This document shows positions 28,746-37,536 of a stretch of 64,000 nucleotides of DNA, piece by piece. This DNA comes from Deltaproteobacteria bacterium. Its GTDB lineage: Bacteria; Acidobacteriota; Thermoanaerobaculia; Multivoradales; JAHZIX01. Each line of letters opens with the position of its first letter. Within the stretch, counting starts at the first letter, position 1. A program made the translations under genes and the position numbers. Under the pieces are notes generated by a model. That model was not told the origin of the DNA. It made no database searches and saw only the letters and a list, made by a program, of their open reading frames with translations. Location: positions 62,001-126,000 of the forward strand of contig JAHZIX010000045.1 of NCBI GenBank assembly GCA_022601195.1. The letters run 5' to 3'.

Positions 28746-29141
28746 CTACCGACGGCTCGACCGAGCCCAGATTTCCTTGACGCTCTGGGAGAGAGACATC
28801 GGGTCGAATGGCTTGGGAATCACGTCCAAGGCTCCCAACCGTCTGTACTGCTCGACCTCGTGGGCCTGGACTTTAGCGGTCAGGAAGATGACGGGTATCT
28901 TCGTGAGCTCCGGTACCTTGCGTAGCTCTCTCAGGGTAGTGGGTCCGTCCATCTCCGGCATCAGGACGTCGAGCAGAATGAGGTCCACGTCGAGGCCAGC
29001 CGCCTTTTCGACCGCTTCCATGCCGCTAGAGCAAACTTCTACGCCAAAACCACCTACGTTCTCCAAAGCGAGGCGTGCGACGATCTGGATATCGGGCTCG
29101 TCTTCGACGAGAAGGATTCTCTTCAGCTCAGGCAATTCCAT
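28746..29141 (-). CDS. Single-domain response regulator
   Basis: About 131 residues from the ATG at 29141; an ATG 13 codons earlier adds residues that do not belong to the fold. The receiver has the acidic pair in LLVEDEPD, phospho-acceptor D in LILLDVLMPEMDG and the lysine in IPKPFD. There is no output domain, so it may act like CheY or Spo0F. It converges with the hybrid kinase, whose HPt domain is an obvious candidate phosphodonor; that pairing is inference. Confidence 0.85.
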   Translation of the reverse strand: MELPELKRILLVEDEPDIQIVARLALENVGGFGVEVCSSGMEAVEKAAGLDVDLILLDVLMPEMDGPTTLRELRKVPELTKIPVIFLTAKVQAHEVEQYRRLGALDVIPKPFDPMSLSQSVKEIWARSSRR

Positions 29142-29219
29142 GGTTACGTAGATTGTAGCCCGAAAGTTACCGCATCCCACTACTCATTCGAGCATTGAGG
29201 GAATTCAATCTCCTACCCC

Positions 29220-31841
29220 TCAGCTCCCCAACGCGAGAATATTTAGAAAAAGTCGGAAAGCCCCCGGAACTCCTGCTGGTAGCTGGCGGAAAAAGGCGAG
29301 ACCGGTGTAGACGTAGGTCCCTTCCCCCAGGGAAGCGACGAGCAGGGACCCCCGTTGCTCCGATCCGCCAGGGTCGGCCATGGACAGAAGAGGGGTGTAG
29401 GCCTCGTGCCAAGTCTCAGGAAAGTAGAGGCCCCGCTCCTGGACCCAGGCATCCCAATCGCTCTGCCCCAAAGGATTGGGACCTTGCAGGATGGAATGGC
29501 CGGGCTGCAACAGAGCCACCGGAGCCGATTCATCCGTCACTCTGCCGTGAGGACGACCGATCTCGAGAGGGTAGGGGGCAAAACCTCCCCGAACAAATTG
29601 ATACTGCTGGTACTGGACCACCAGAGTTCCACCTGCCCTCGCATAGTCGAGCAAACGATCATTGACCTGGCCAAGAGCCGGGTCGGTTTCATAGGCCCGA
29701 CTGCCAACGACAATGACGTCGAAAACCGTTAGATCTCCCACCGCGAGAACCTCGTTGGAAAGCACCTCCAACGGCACCCCAACTTGCAACAGGGCCTCGG
29801 GGACCCGATCGGAAGCGCCTCGAATGTAGCCCACCCTAGTGAGCTCCGGCAAAAGGAGATCATCGCTGCGAACGACTAGCTCCGCTTCTCTTGGGAACTG
29901 GGTGGTGCGAATATGGGGATAACTGACCACCGGTGCAGACTGGTGAAAACTCTCCTCCCCGACTACCGCCACGAAGGAAAACCGGCTTTCCCCCTTCCCG
30001 AGATCTGCCGGCGGCTCCAACGGGACTCGAAGGACGACCTGACTACCGGCTCCGCGGAGCTCGAATGGCTGGGCTGGAATCGACGGCCACGAAGGGGGTC
30101 CCGTCACCCGAAGCTCGCCCTGGCTCGCCCCATTCTTGTGATGGGTAAGCCTTACCTCCAGGGGTGGCAAGACTGGCCCGCTGGTAGCCAACACCACGAG
30201 TCGTGGCTCGACAGCTACCTCGATGGCGGGAACCACCCTGAGGGGCTGGCGAATCTCACCGCGCGCTTGGTCCCGATAGCGATGCACCACTTCCCGGGAC
30301 AGAGAAGCCTCCTCGCCGAGAACGGTCACCTTGAGGTCGGCTGCCAGGAGAGGTGCTGCGAAAGGCTGGCCTCGAGTTTCGCTCTCCACGGCTCCCCAGT
30401 CGTAGATGTCCCCTAGAAGGGGCTGGCGAAGGAAATAGGGCCAACTCGCCTTCGCGTTCGGAGGGACCTGCACCTCGAACTCCCACTCCCCGAGCTCGCC
30501 CCCTTCTAGCCGATAGGGAAATTCTGTTTTCGTCAACGGGAGAGCCTGCCAGTGGGGCAGCGTTCGCAGGGCTGCCCGCTGCACCGACACTGCCCCCGAT
30601 GAGCTATTCCAGAGTCGGACGGTCACCTTCCCGGATTCTCCCGGCACCCAACTGTCGCGATCGGAAAAAGTATCCGGCACCAACCCGGATGCCACCATCA
30701 GCGCTTCCTGGCAGAGTTGCCATTTCTCCTCGACAAGGGCGGCAACCGCACTGGCGGCGGAAGCAGGATCCGGTTCGGGCCCCAGGACCGCTCGAGTCGC
30801 CTTCAGTAGACGAACCATCTGAGCTAGTTTCTCTGCAGCCTCCGATAGCCTTACCGGCGACAATTCCTGCCGAGCTGACTTTGCTAACTCCTCGACCTGT
30901 TCCAGGTAGGTTTCGATCTTCTCTCGCCGCGAGTCGTCACCGAGAACGGCGGCCAATGCCGGAAGACTCGTATCGATGCCAGAGAACGGACTCGTGCCCT
31001 GGGTCGTGGCAGCGCCTGCGACGGGGATGAGCCGATGGCTCCAGGAGCCAGGTTCCTGCAGTGAGCCCATGTCCTGAGAGCGGTGAGAGCTTCGACTCGC
31101 CTGAGCGAGTTGCCGAATGGACCGCCCGTCCATAGGGTTGATAGCCCCCATAGGAATCTTCACAGCCTCACTCTCTCGATCGAAGAAGCCAGACCGATAT
31201 AGCGCCTCTGGTTGCCAGGGAAAAAGCCCTTCTTCTAAAAGGCTCGGGGCCGCCTCGAGATCACCTGCTAAGGGAAACAGCTCCGCCGCCAGAACCCCTG
31301 CCGCCTGATGTTGACCGTGACCTGCTCGAGCCGAAGGCGGGAACACAGACACCATCACCTGGGGCCGAAAGTGACGAATCACCCGCAAAACGTCCTTCTC
31401 CAAAAGCTCCCTTGGCCAGCGCTGGAAGGTCTCCTCTAAAGATCGGGTGTACCCGAAATCGTAGGCCCGAGTGAAGTACTGCCGAGCCCCGTCGATGCGG
31501 CGTGCAGCCAGCAGCTCATGGGCGCGGATCAAGCCCAACCCAACACCCAGCTCTGAGCCGATGAGGTTCTGCCCTCCCTCGCCTCGGTTGAGCGACAAAT
31601 AAGCGGCCTCCCCACCTTCCCCCCGAGCGACGTGAGCCAAAAGAGTGCTGTCTTCATCGTCTGGATGGGCGCCCACCACCAGTAGCCGTTGGTGGCTGGA
31701 GAGTCTCGCCAAGGCTTGGTCTAGGGCCGCCAGGCCTCCCGTCGAGGCGGGAACGAGTGGATCGAGCAGAGATTGAGCCCGAGTTGGCGAGAGGAAAACG
31801 AACAACCCAACAGCGACGAGAATCAGCATTTTCTTGACCAT
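29220..31841 (-). CDS. Secreted PIG-L family deacetylase, multidomain
   Basis: 873 residues with a signal peptide (about 1-22). The PIG-L/LmbE domain occupies about residues 50-250, with the metal motif AHPDDE and the downstream HGQHQAAG. A coiled middle part follows, then beta-sandwich-like segments. The last ~180 residues resemble a class I glutamine-amidotransferase-like/ThuA-type fold (FDVIVVGSRAYE, YARAGGTLVVQYQQ). Large PIG-L proteins of this layout are frequent in Acidobacteriota and Bacteroidota and are thought to remove N-acetyl groups from glycans. The natural substrate is unknown. The start lacks a strong ribosome site. Confidence 0.85.
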   Translation of the reverse strand: MVKKMLILVAVGLFVFLSPTRAQSLLDPLVPASTGGLAALDQALARLSSHQRLLVVGAHPDDEDSTLLAHVARGEGGEAAYLSLNRGEGGQNLIGSELGVGLGLIRAHELLAARRIDGARQYFTRAYDFGYTRSLEETFQRWPRELLEKDVLRVIRHFRPQVMVSVFPPSARAGHGQHQAAGVLAAELFPLAGDLEAAPSLLEEGLFPWQPEALYRSGFFDRESEAVKIPMGAINPMDGRSIRQLAQASRSSHRSQDMGSLQEPGSWSHRLIPVAGAATTQGTSPFSGIDTSLPALAAVLGDDSRREKIETYLEQVEELAKSARQELSPVRLSEAAEKLAQMVRLLKATRAVLGPEPDPASAASAVAALVEEKWQLCQEALMVASGLVPDTFSDRDSWVPGESGKVTVRLWNSSSGAVSVQRAALRTLPHWQALPLTKTEFPYRLEGGELGEWEFEVQVPPNAKASWPYFLRQPLLGDIYDWGAVESETRGQPFAAPLLAADLKVTVLGEEASLSREVVHRYRDQARGEIRQPLRVVPAIEVAVEPRLVVLATSGPVLPPLEVRLTHHKNGASQGELRVTGPPSWPSIPAQPFELRGAGSQVVLRVPLEPPADLGKGESRFSFVAVVGEESFHQSAPVVSYPHIRTTQFPREAELVVRSDDLLLPELTRVGYIRGASDRVPEALLQVGVPLEVLSNEVLAVGDLTVFDVIVVGSRAYETDPALGQVNDRLLDYARAGGTLVVQYQQYQFVRGGFAPYPLEIGRPHGRVTDESAPVALLQPGHSILQGPNPLGQSDWDAWVQERGLYFPETWHEAYTPLLSMADPGGSEQRGSLLVASLGEGTYVYTGLAFFRQLPAGVPGAFRLFLNILALGS

Positions 31842-31864
31842 GACCCAGGATTCTAGTGCATCCC

Positions 31865-32063
31865 ACTACCTCTTGTTACATCACTCAAAAATCAATTTAG
31901 AGTCATATAAATACGACTCATGAGCGAAAAAATCGGGCTCCTTGAAGAATTTATCTTTGGGGTTCCGTCTACTAGAAGAACAGCGACCTTCCGTTGATCT
32001 AGCTGGCCGCAAAGCTGCGGCCTAACCCTGATGACTCTTTGAAGCATCGAAAAGGAGATTGAG
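31865..32063 (+). promoter_or_regulatory. A+T-rich leader of the small peptide gene with hairpin
   Basis: This stretch, after the PIG-L start and before the peptide gene, is more A+T-rich than its surroundings at its left end. GAGTC (31900-31904) and GACTC (31915-31919) form an inverted repeat around ATATAAATAC. GGCCGCA (32005-32011) and TGCGGCC (32016-32022) form a perfect 7-bp hairpin with a 4-nt loop, about 40 nt before the ATG. A promoter is likely in the left half, but I cannot fix -35 and -10 boxes. The hairpin may control the peptide mRNA. Confidence 0.4.
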
Positions 32064-32231
32064 ATGTCCAAGAAAATTTTTTCCGCTTTCCTCGCTCTAG
32101 GGCTCGCATTGGTTCTGATCCCTGAGCTCTCTTCTACCCCCACTCCTAATTGCGGTCCTGAACAGATCCTCTACTTCGACCCCTCTACCAGTGACCGAGG
32201 AACCTCCTTGGATCCGGATGGCGGAAGTTAG
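32064..32231 (+). CDS. Small secreted peptide (55 residues), unknown function
   Basis: A short open frame with an excellent AAGGAG ribosome site 7 bp before the ATG. The translation has a basic start (MSKK), a hydrophobic core (IFSAFLALGLALVLIP) and a polar tail of about 35 residues with a single cysteine (TPNCGPEQ), ending DPDGGS. It therefore looks like a signal-peptide-bearing exported peptide. No family was recognised. It lies 129 bp upstream of a TPR protein on the same strand. It could be a signalling peptide or a small envelope component. The open frame on the other strand here lacks a ribosome site and is taken as a shadow. Confidence 0.7.
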   Translation: MSKKIFSAFLALGLALVLIPELSSTPTPNCGPEQILYFDPSTSDRGTSLDPDGGS

Positions 32232-32360
32232 CGAGAAGCGCTTGCTCTTTCATCCATGGTCGATCTGAGCTTTTTCTGTCTCGCGTCAAGGTTCTTGCGG
32301 TAACTGTTAAAGTGTAGAAGGAAGGTCGCCTTGTACTACCTTGAGACTTCCTGAGCTGAC

Positions 32361-33737
32361 ATGAAACGCCATTTCGACACCACAACCCTCGCCGAGAAGC
32401 TCGGCCGCGGGTCTCTCCTGAGCCATCGGGACCTTCGTCTGCTGCGACTCCACTTGATCAACAGATGCCCGACCTGCTCAAAAGCGGTACGGGCGCTGAC
32501 TTCGGAGCGCTATGGAGAGTCCTGGAGCCCTGAAGATGGCCTGCGCAGCGATCTCGGCGAGCAACTTTTCTTCGAAGCTCTTTGTGATCGCGGACGCCTG
32601 GAGCAAGCCGAAAGTCTTGCCCTCACCCGACTTCGAGCGTTTCGAGATGAGCAGCGAGATGCTCTTCGCCTCCTCGCAGCCTCACCGGATGGTCTTTCCG
32701 AAGCAGACTCCGAATCCCTCCACGACCAACCTCGATATCGCACCCGGGCTGTCTGCGAGCTCCTATTGGCTCAAGCAGCTCAAGAGTGGCTCACGGACCT
32801 GCCCCGAGCGGAAAATTTATTGCTAGCAGCGCAGAAACTCTCTAGATCTCTCGACAAGGAACTCTATGGAGAAGGCCCACTGAAGGATTTGCAGGCCCGA
32901 GCCTGGGCCGGCTTGGGCAATATTCGCCGCCTCCAGGAGGATCTTTCCTCGGCAGAAGAGGCTTTCGAAGAAGCCGAGCTGTGTTTGGAAGAGGGAACGG
33001 GCGACCTCCTAGCGAAGTCGGAAGTCCTGAATTTGAAGGCTTCCCTGAGAAGGGCCCAGTGGCGTTTCGACGAGGCAGACCGGCTCATTGGGACGTGCAT
33101 CGACGACTACGAGAGCATTGGCGAATCTCACCTTGCCGGCAGAGCTATGCTCAAGAAAGGGCACTTTGCGGAGTTTCGAGGCGAACCCGAGGAAGCTGTG
33201 AGGCTCCTTCGAAAGGCCCTCGAGAGGATCGATTTTGAATTGGAACCCCGGCTGGAGCTGATGATTCGCCAGCTCCTGCTCTCCTGCTTGATCGACATTG
33301 ATGAAATTGATCAGGCCAAGGCATTGCTCGAAGAGAGCCGCCCTTGCTATGAAGGCTCGAGTGATCAGGCAGCTATGTTGAGGCTTCCCTGGTTGGAGGG
33401 TCTCATTGCAAAGGCCGAAGGAGATTTTCCTACGGCCGAAAGGCTGTTCCAACAAACCCGAGAGACCTTCCTGCACCGAGGCTCCCTAGAAACCTGGGTC
33501 AACATCTCCCTGGACCTCGCGGCGATCTACGCGGAGCAGAAACGCTTTCTCGAGCTAAAAGAACTGGCCACCAGCCTGGTGGAGATCTTCTTACGGATCG
33601 GTGTGGATCGCGAAGCGATCGCCAGCCTGGCCCTCCTGGTGCAGGCATCAAAGGAGGAGACGGTTTCTCTGGCTCAGTTGCGAGAAGTGGCTCGGGCCTT
33701 TGGAAAGCCGGCGAGGAAGACCGATAGACCTTCCTGA
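32361..33737 (+). CDS. Soluble TPR-repeat protein with N-terminal HC2-like zinc motif
   Basis: 458 residues, no signal or membrane helix. The N-terminus has H31, C36 and C39 in LHLINRCPTCS, resembling (with one extra residue) the zinc motif of anti-sigma zf-HC2 proteins. From about residue 75 to the end the chain is made of helical pairs with TPR character (for example ARAWAGLGNIRRLQEDLSSAEEAFEEAEL and FAEFRGEPEEAVRLLRKALE). This layout resembles TPR sensor proteins, including peptide receptors, but no DNA-binding domain is visible. The ribosome site is weak. It follows the secreted peptide gene, which may be its partner. Confidence 0.72.
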   Translation: MKRHFDTTTLAEKLGRGSLLSHRDLRLLRLHLINRCPTCSKAVRALTSERYGESWSPEDGLRSDLGEQLFFEALCDRGRLEQAESLALTRLRAFRDEQRDALRLLAASPDGLSEADSESLHDQPRYRTRAVCELLLAQAAQEWLTDLPRAENLLLAAQKLSRSLDKELYGEGPLKDLQARAWAGLGNIRRLQEDLSSAEEAFEEAELCLEEGTGDLLAKSEVLNLKASLRRAQWRFDEADRLIGTCIDDYESIGESHLAGRAMLKKGHFAEFRGEPEEAVRLLRKALERIDFELEPRLELMIRQLLLSCLIDIDEIDQAKALLEESRPCYEGSSDQAAMLRLPWLEGLIAKAEGDFPTAERLFQQTRETFLHRGSLETWVNISLDLAAIYAEQKRFLELKELATSLVEIFLRIGVDREAIASLALLVQASKEETVSLAQLREVARAFGKPARKTDRPS

Positions 33738-33775
33738 AGAAACAGGCTTCCGTCACCAGTAGAGAACTACTTGAC

Positions 33776-34693
33776 TCAGACAGAACCGGACTTCTCCAGG
33801 GCTCGCCGGACATTCCCGGCTGACTGTTCGAGCCTTCCCCGTGCTGCCTCCGCTGACTGCCCTCGGCGGCCCATGACGATAGCGGTCTTCACCTCTCCCC
33901 CCGTAGCGGAGAGGAGCTCTCGGGCGACCTCGGGGGAAACCCTCCCAGCCGCTTCTACGATCCGCACGGCTCTGTCCCGCAGCTTCTCGGAGCCTGGGGA
34001 AAGATCGACCATGTAACCCTCGAAGACTTTGCCCAACCGCACCATGGCTGCGGTGGTAATCGCATTGAGGGCAGCTTTCGTGGCTGAGCCGGCTTTGAGG
34101 CGAGTCGATCCCGCGAGGACCTCCGGGCCGGTATCAAGAGCCAACAGAAGGTCAGCGACCCCCTCCAACTCCTTCCGGGCGGCAGCACAGGTCAGGAGCA
34201 CCGTCCTTGCGCCGCGCTCTCGAGCCGACTCCAAAGCCCCGTGGGCGAAAGGGGTGACAGAGCTGGCCGAGATGGAGATCAGCACATCCTTGGCGACCAA
34301 ATCGGCAACCACTTCTCGACCGTCTTCCCGTCGATCCTCCGCCCCTTCCCGGGAGCGAAATACGGCCTCTCGGCCCCCAGCCATGACGGCTCGAATCCTC
34401 CTTGGATCGGTGCCGAAGGTGGGTGGACACTCGGCGGCCTCCAATACCCCCAACCGGCCGCTGGTACCAGCTCCAACGAGGATCAGGTCGCCCCCCTTCG
34501 CCAGGCCTTCGGCGACCCACTCAGCCGCTTGAGCGATGGCCTTGCCCTGGGCGCTCGCTGCCTCGAGACCTCGTCGATCCTCCTCCAGTAGCAAAGCCAC
34601 CACCTGGTCCGTAGAAAGGGAATCTAGCTCTCGGCTCTCTTCGTGACGCGTCTCGGTCGGCAAATTTCTCCACAGATCAACCATGGAAGGCAT
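33776..34693 (-). CDS. murQ: N-acetylmuramic acid 6-phosphate etherase
   Basis: MurQ removes the lactyl ether of MurNAc-6-phosphate to give GlcNAc-6-phosphate and D-lactate in cell-wall recycling. 305 residues, family length. The SIS domain shows LPTETR, LILVGAGTSGRLGVLEAAECPPTFG, VFRSREGAEDRREDG and VLISISASSVTPF, which include the family's acidic catalytic region. ATG 34693 or 34684 could start it; neither has a clear ribosome site. It is not adjacent to the amino-sugar kinase gene at 61306, yet the two would act in sequence. Confidence 0.94.
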   Translation of the reverse strand: MPSMVDLWRNLPTETRHEESRELDSLSTDQVVALLLEEDRRGLEAASAQGKAIAQAAEWVAEGLAKGGDLILVGAGTSGRLGVLEAAECPPTFGTDPRRIRAVMAGGREAVFRSREGAEDRREDGREVVADLVAKDVLISISASSVTPFAHGALESARERGARTVLLTCAAARKELEGVADLLLALDTGPEVLAGSTRLKAGSATKAALNAITTAAMVRLGKVFEGYMVDLSPGSEKLRDRAVRIVEAAGRVSPEVARELLSATGGEVKTAIVMGRRGQSAEAARGRLEQSAGNVRRALEKSGSV

Positions 34694-35130
34694 TGTAGCT
34701 TTGTGACCACCCCCACGGCGACAGAGAGAACAGCGAGATGGGAACAGCGAGATTGGAACAGCGAGATAGGAACAGCGAGATGGGAACAGCGAGATAGGAA
34801 CAGCGAGATAGGAACAGCGAGATTGGAACAGCGAGATAGGAACAGCGAGATTGGAATAGCGAGATGGGAACAGCGAGATGGGAACAGCGAGATGGGAACA
34901 GCGAGATGGGAACAGCGCGTCAGGCCCGGCCGGTCAAAGAGCCCAAGGATGGCCATCTTCGGACCCAGGCTCTCGGAAAGCTTCAAAAACGCCGCGAGGA
35001 ACGGACTTGGAGCCTGCCGCGCCTGGAATCGCCCAGCGTCAATCCGCGACAGGCTCCTAGCCAGGCCCGTGCTACAGTCCGCCGCATCGAATCCGCCCCG
35101 ACCGGACTCAGTCAAGCAGGAGACCCAGGC
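34694..35130. other. Intergenic region between murQ and the M20 peptidase
   Basis: A 437-bp gap between divergent genes. Its first half is a 14-bp minisatellite (annotated separately); the second half (34918-35130) shows no gene, RNA or clear promoter. Open frames crossing the gap on both strands arise because the repeat unit contains no stop in any frame. Confidence 0.7.
34727..34917. repeat. 14-bp tandem minisatellite, about 13.6 copies
   Basis: Consensus GGAACAGCGAGATN. The first copy starts at 34727, and copies 2-13 run every 14 bp from 34741 to 34908; a partial copy ends at 34917. Nearly all variation is at the last base of the unit (G, T or A); the tenth copy has one further change (GGAATAG). 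The near identity suggests recent slippage or active expansion. As 14 is not a multiple of three, a protein-coding origin is unlikely. Confidence 0.95.
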
Positions 35131-36378
35131 ATGCCTACGGAGCCACCCATCGAAGCCTTGTCCGCCGCCGAAGCTCTCGCAGCCGCCCAAGAGATTTTGC
35201 CCTGGGTATGCGAGATTCGTCGGGATTTCCACCAACATCCGGAGTTGGGTCTGGAAGAACACCGCACCAGTGCCCGAGTGCAAGCCCTGCTACGAGAGAT
35301 GGGAGTCGAGTTTGAGACGGGTTTTGGCGGCACCGGCGTACTGGGGCTCATCCCTGGTAGTGGACAGGTTTCCGCCGAGCGCAAAGCTGATGGACAGGTC
35401 CCTACGGTGGCCTTGCGAGCGGACCTCGATGCTCTGCCGATTCAAGACGCCAAGGATGTGCCCTACAAATCGAAGATTCCGGGAAAAATGCACGCCTGCG
35501 GCCATGATGTCCACACCGCCATTCTTCTCGGCACGGCCCGCCTTCTCTCCGGCTGGCGAGAGCGGTTTCCAGGCCTGGTGAAACTTCTCTTTCAGCCAGC
35601 AGAGGAAACGGTTGGGGGAGCCAAGTTCCTCATTGCCGGTGGTGCCCTAGAGAACCCCAAGGTGGAAGCGGTGTTTGGCTTGCACGTCGACTCCGAGCTC
35701 GAAGTAGGCCGGTTCGCCTTTCATTTCGGACAACGCAACGCCTCTTCCGACACGGTCCGGCTCATTCTCAACGGCCGCTCCTGCCACGCCGCCTACCCAG
35801 CAGGCGGAGTCGATGCCATCGTCATGGCGGCGCAAGTCGTTTCTGCTCTTCAAGCAGTCGTCAGCCGCAATGTCGACGCCCGAGACAGCGCAGTGGTGAG
35901 CTTCGGCACCATTCACGGCGGTACTCAAGGCAACATCATGGCGGACCGAGTCGAGCTGACCGGTACGGTGCGGATTCTCGATACCCGAATCCGCCAACGA
36001 GTTCTTCAACGCATTCGAGAAACTGCCGAAGGGATCGCTAGCGCCCTCGGTGGCTCAGCGGAGGTGGAGATAGAGCCGGGCTACGATGCCCTGGTCAACG
36101 ACGACGGCATGGTAAAGCTCGTCCAGGAAAATGCTCGAGTTTTGGTCGGCCAGGACAGCATCGTGGTTCGAGAGCGCCCGAACATGGGCGTCGAAGACTT
36201 TGCCTACTACCTCAACCACGCCCCGGGAGCTTTCTTTTCCCTCGGGGTCCGCAATGAAGAACGTGGAATTGTTCACGGCGAGCATCAGGAAGGCTTCGAT
36301 GTGGATGAAGCCTGCATGGCCTACGGAGTCGCCATCCAGGTCCTCAACGCCTCGAGGTTTCTACAGTTGGGCCGCTGA
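35131..36378 (+). CDS. M20-family amidohydrolase (hippurate hydrolase-like)
   Basis: 415 residues from the ATG at 35131, with AGGAG 9 bp upstream. The longer open frame that reads back through the minisatellite is not used. M20D markers are IRRDFHQHPELGLEE, LRADLDALPI, HACGHDVHTAILLGTARLL, LLFQPAEETVGGAKFLI and the late GVEDFAYYL. These supply the two-metal ligands and catalytic acid of N-acyl-amino-acid amidohydrolases, which release amino acids from acyl or peptide conjugates. No signal peptide is evident, so it is probably cytosolic. Confidence 0.93.
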   Translation: MPTEPPIEALSAAEALAAAQEILPWVCEIRRDFHQHPELGLEEHRTSARVQALLREMGVEFETGFGGTGVLGLIPGSGQVSAERKADGQVPTVALRADLDALPIQDAKDVPYKSKIPGKMHACGHDVHTAILLGTARLLSGWRERFPGLVKLLFQPAEETVGGAKFLIAGGALENPKVEAVFGLHVDSELEVGRFAFHFGQRNASSDTVRLILNGRSCHAAYPAGGVDAIVMAAQVVSALQAVVSRNVDARDSAVVSFGTIHGGTQGNIMADRVELTGTVRILDTRIRQRVLQRIRETAEGIASALGGSAEVEIEPGYDALVNDDGMVKLVQENARVLVGQDSIVVRERPNMGVEDFAYYLNHAPGAFFSLGVRNEERGIVHGEHQEGFDVDEACMAYGVAIQVLNASRFLQLGR

Positions 36379-36484
36379 GCAAGGCATCTTCAACCCAGGT
36401 CCACCATCAGGCACGCTTCGTTCCAAAGAGACCCGCCCCAAACAGACCCCCGCCAGACGGTCGAGATGACTGGGCTACCAAAAG

Positions 36485-37459
36485 CTACGGCGGGTAGGGT
36501 CCCCGATAGGCCGTATCCCGCACTTCCGCCTGCCACAGCTCAACCCCGTTGGAAAGGGAAACAGCCCGGATCTTCAAGGGCTCCTGTTCCATTTCTCCAT
36601 CGTTGCCACGGCGGGCAAAAGGGCGTGTCTCAAAAATCAAGTTGTTAGCGGATACCGTGAAAGGAGAGTAAGAGGCGAAGGTTTCCAAATCCCCCAGATG
36701 GCGGCCGCTGCGGGAGTAGATCGACCACCGATATTCCTTCAGGCTCGCCCCCTCAGTGACCCTCTGGCTCACCGAGATATTCTGACCATCGGCGGAGAGA
36801 AATTGTCGACCTTCCACCAATCCACTCTGCCGCTGGTCGCCCTCCAGCAATGGACGCTGAGGCTCTTTCAAGCGTCGGGAAATCGCTATTTCAGACAGGG
36901 CACCGGAAGCCAAATTGACTAGAACGGCACCTTCCCGCACCTGAGGTCTGGCTGCCGCCAAATCCGTCGGCATCCCTTGCACCACGCGGCTCGAAGACGA
37001 CCAGGCGAGAGTGACTCCCGTTTCCCCCAGCTCGGTTCGCACCTGAAAAGTTGCGCCGAGCTGATCGTCGACGCTAGGCATCGCTTCCGTCGACACATCC
37101 ACCGTAAGACTACGAGTGAGTTCACCGCTATCGGTAGACAAGATGGCCAGGTTCAAACTTCCCGGCCTAGAGCTTGCCACCTGAGCGAGTAGGTTCGAGG
37201 CCTGGAGAGCCAAAGGTTTCAGCGCCTGAGAACTCTGCCACAAGACGGCACCATCACTTAGGCTGATGCAATCGATGCCACCTTCCGGAGCCATGAGGAA
37301 AGCCTTCTCGTTCTGGCTATCTATCCAGACCCCTGGCCTCAGCTCGAAGACCCCGGACACCGGCTGCCCTTGGATCGCTCCCCCGGATAGGAGCATCAGG
37401 ACGGAGACGAGCCCAGCCCAGCTCAGCAAAACCCTTCGTTTCAGCGGTAGAGTCGACAT
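36485..37459 (-). CDS. Secreted PQQ-like beta-propeller protein of unknown function
   Basis: About 324 residues from the ATG at 37459, which follows GGAAGAGGTGAGG; an ATG eight codons earlier is less likely. A signal peptide (to about residue 32) precedes repeated blades with 'D(S/N)GxxLW' features such as LSDGAVLWQSS and LSNGVELWQAE, as in PQQ/PhoPQ-type or YVTN-like propellers. No catalytic residues are recognised. It diverges from the larger propeller gene at 37537 and shares a short spacer with it. Confidence 0.65.
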   Translation of the reverse strand: MSTLPLKRRVLLSWAGLVSVLMLLSGGAIQGQPVSGVFELRPGVWIDSQNEKAFLMAPEGGIDCISLSDGAVLWQSSQALKPLALQASNLLAQVASSRPGSLNLAILSTDSGELTRSLTVDVSTEAMPSVDDQLGATFQVRTELGETGVTLAWSSSSRVVQGMPTDLAAARPQVREGAVLVNLASGALSEIAISRRLKEPQRPLLEGDQRQSGLVEGRQFLSADGQNISVSQRVTEGASLKEYRWSIYSRSGRHLGDLETFASYSPFTVSANNLIFETRPFARRGNDGEMEQEPLKIRAVSLSNGVELWQAEVRDTAYRGPYPP

Positions 37460-37482
37460 CGCCTCACCTCTTCCTTTTTCCA

Positions 37483-37500
37483 TGTTAAGCTACATTAACA
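37483..37500. promoter_or_regulatory. TGTTAA-N6-TTAACA inverted repeat in a divergent spacer
   Basis: A perfect 6-bp dyad, TGTTAA (37483-37488) and TTAACA (37495-37500), sits midway in the 77-bp spacer between two divergent secreted-protein genes. Its size and symmetry suit a dimeric repressor. No regulator gene is adjacent. Confidence 0.4.
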
Positions 37501-37536
37501 TAAACTTACCCAGGGTAGCCGAGAGGATTTATCATC

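Noticed and set aside
31892..32143. Minus-strand frame of 83 codons opposite the small peptide gene
   Set aside because: No ribosome site or signal features; the plus-strand peptide has an optimal site and a proper signal sequence.
34727..34917. Possible CRISPR array
   Set aside because: Units are directly contiguous 14-mers without spacers, and no cas genes are present.
34643..35581. Long frames with EQRDxNSEIGTARW-type repeats over the minisatellite, on both strands
   Set aside because: The 14-bp unit has no stop in any frame, so open frames are automatic. The true M20 start is at 35131 with a ribosome site.
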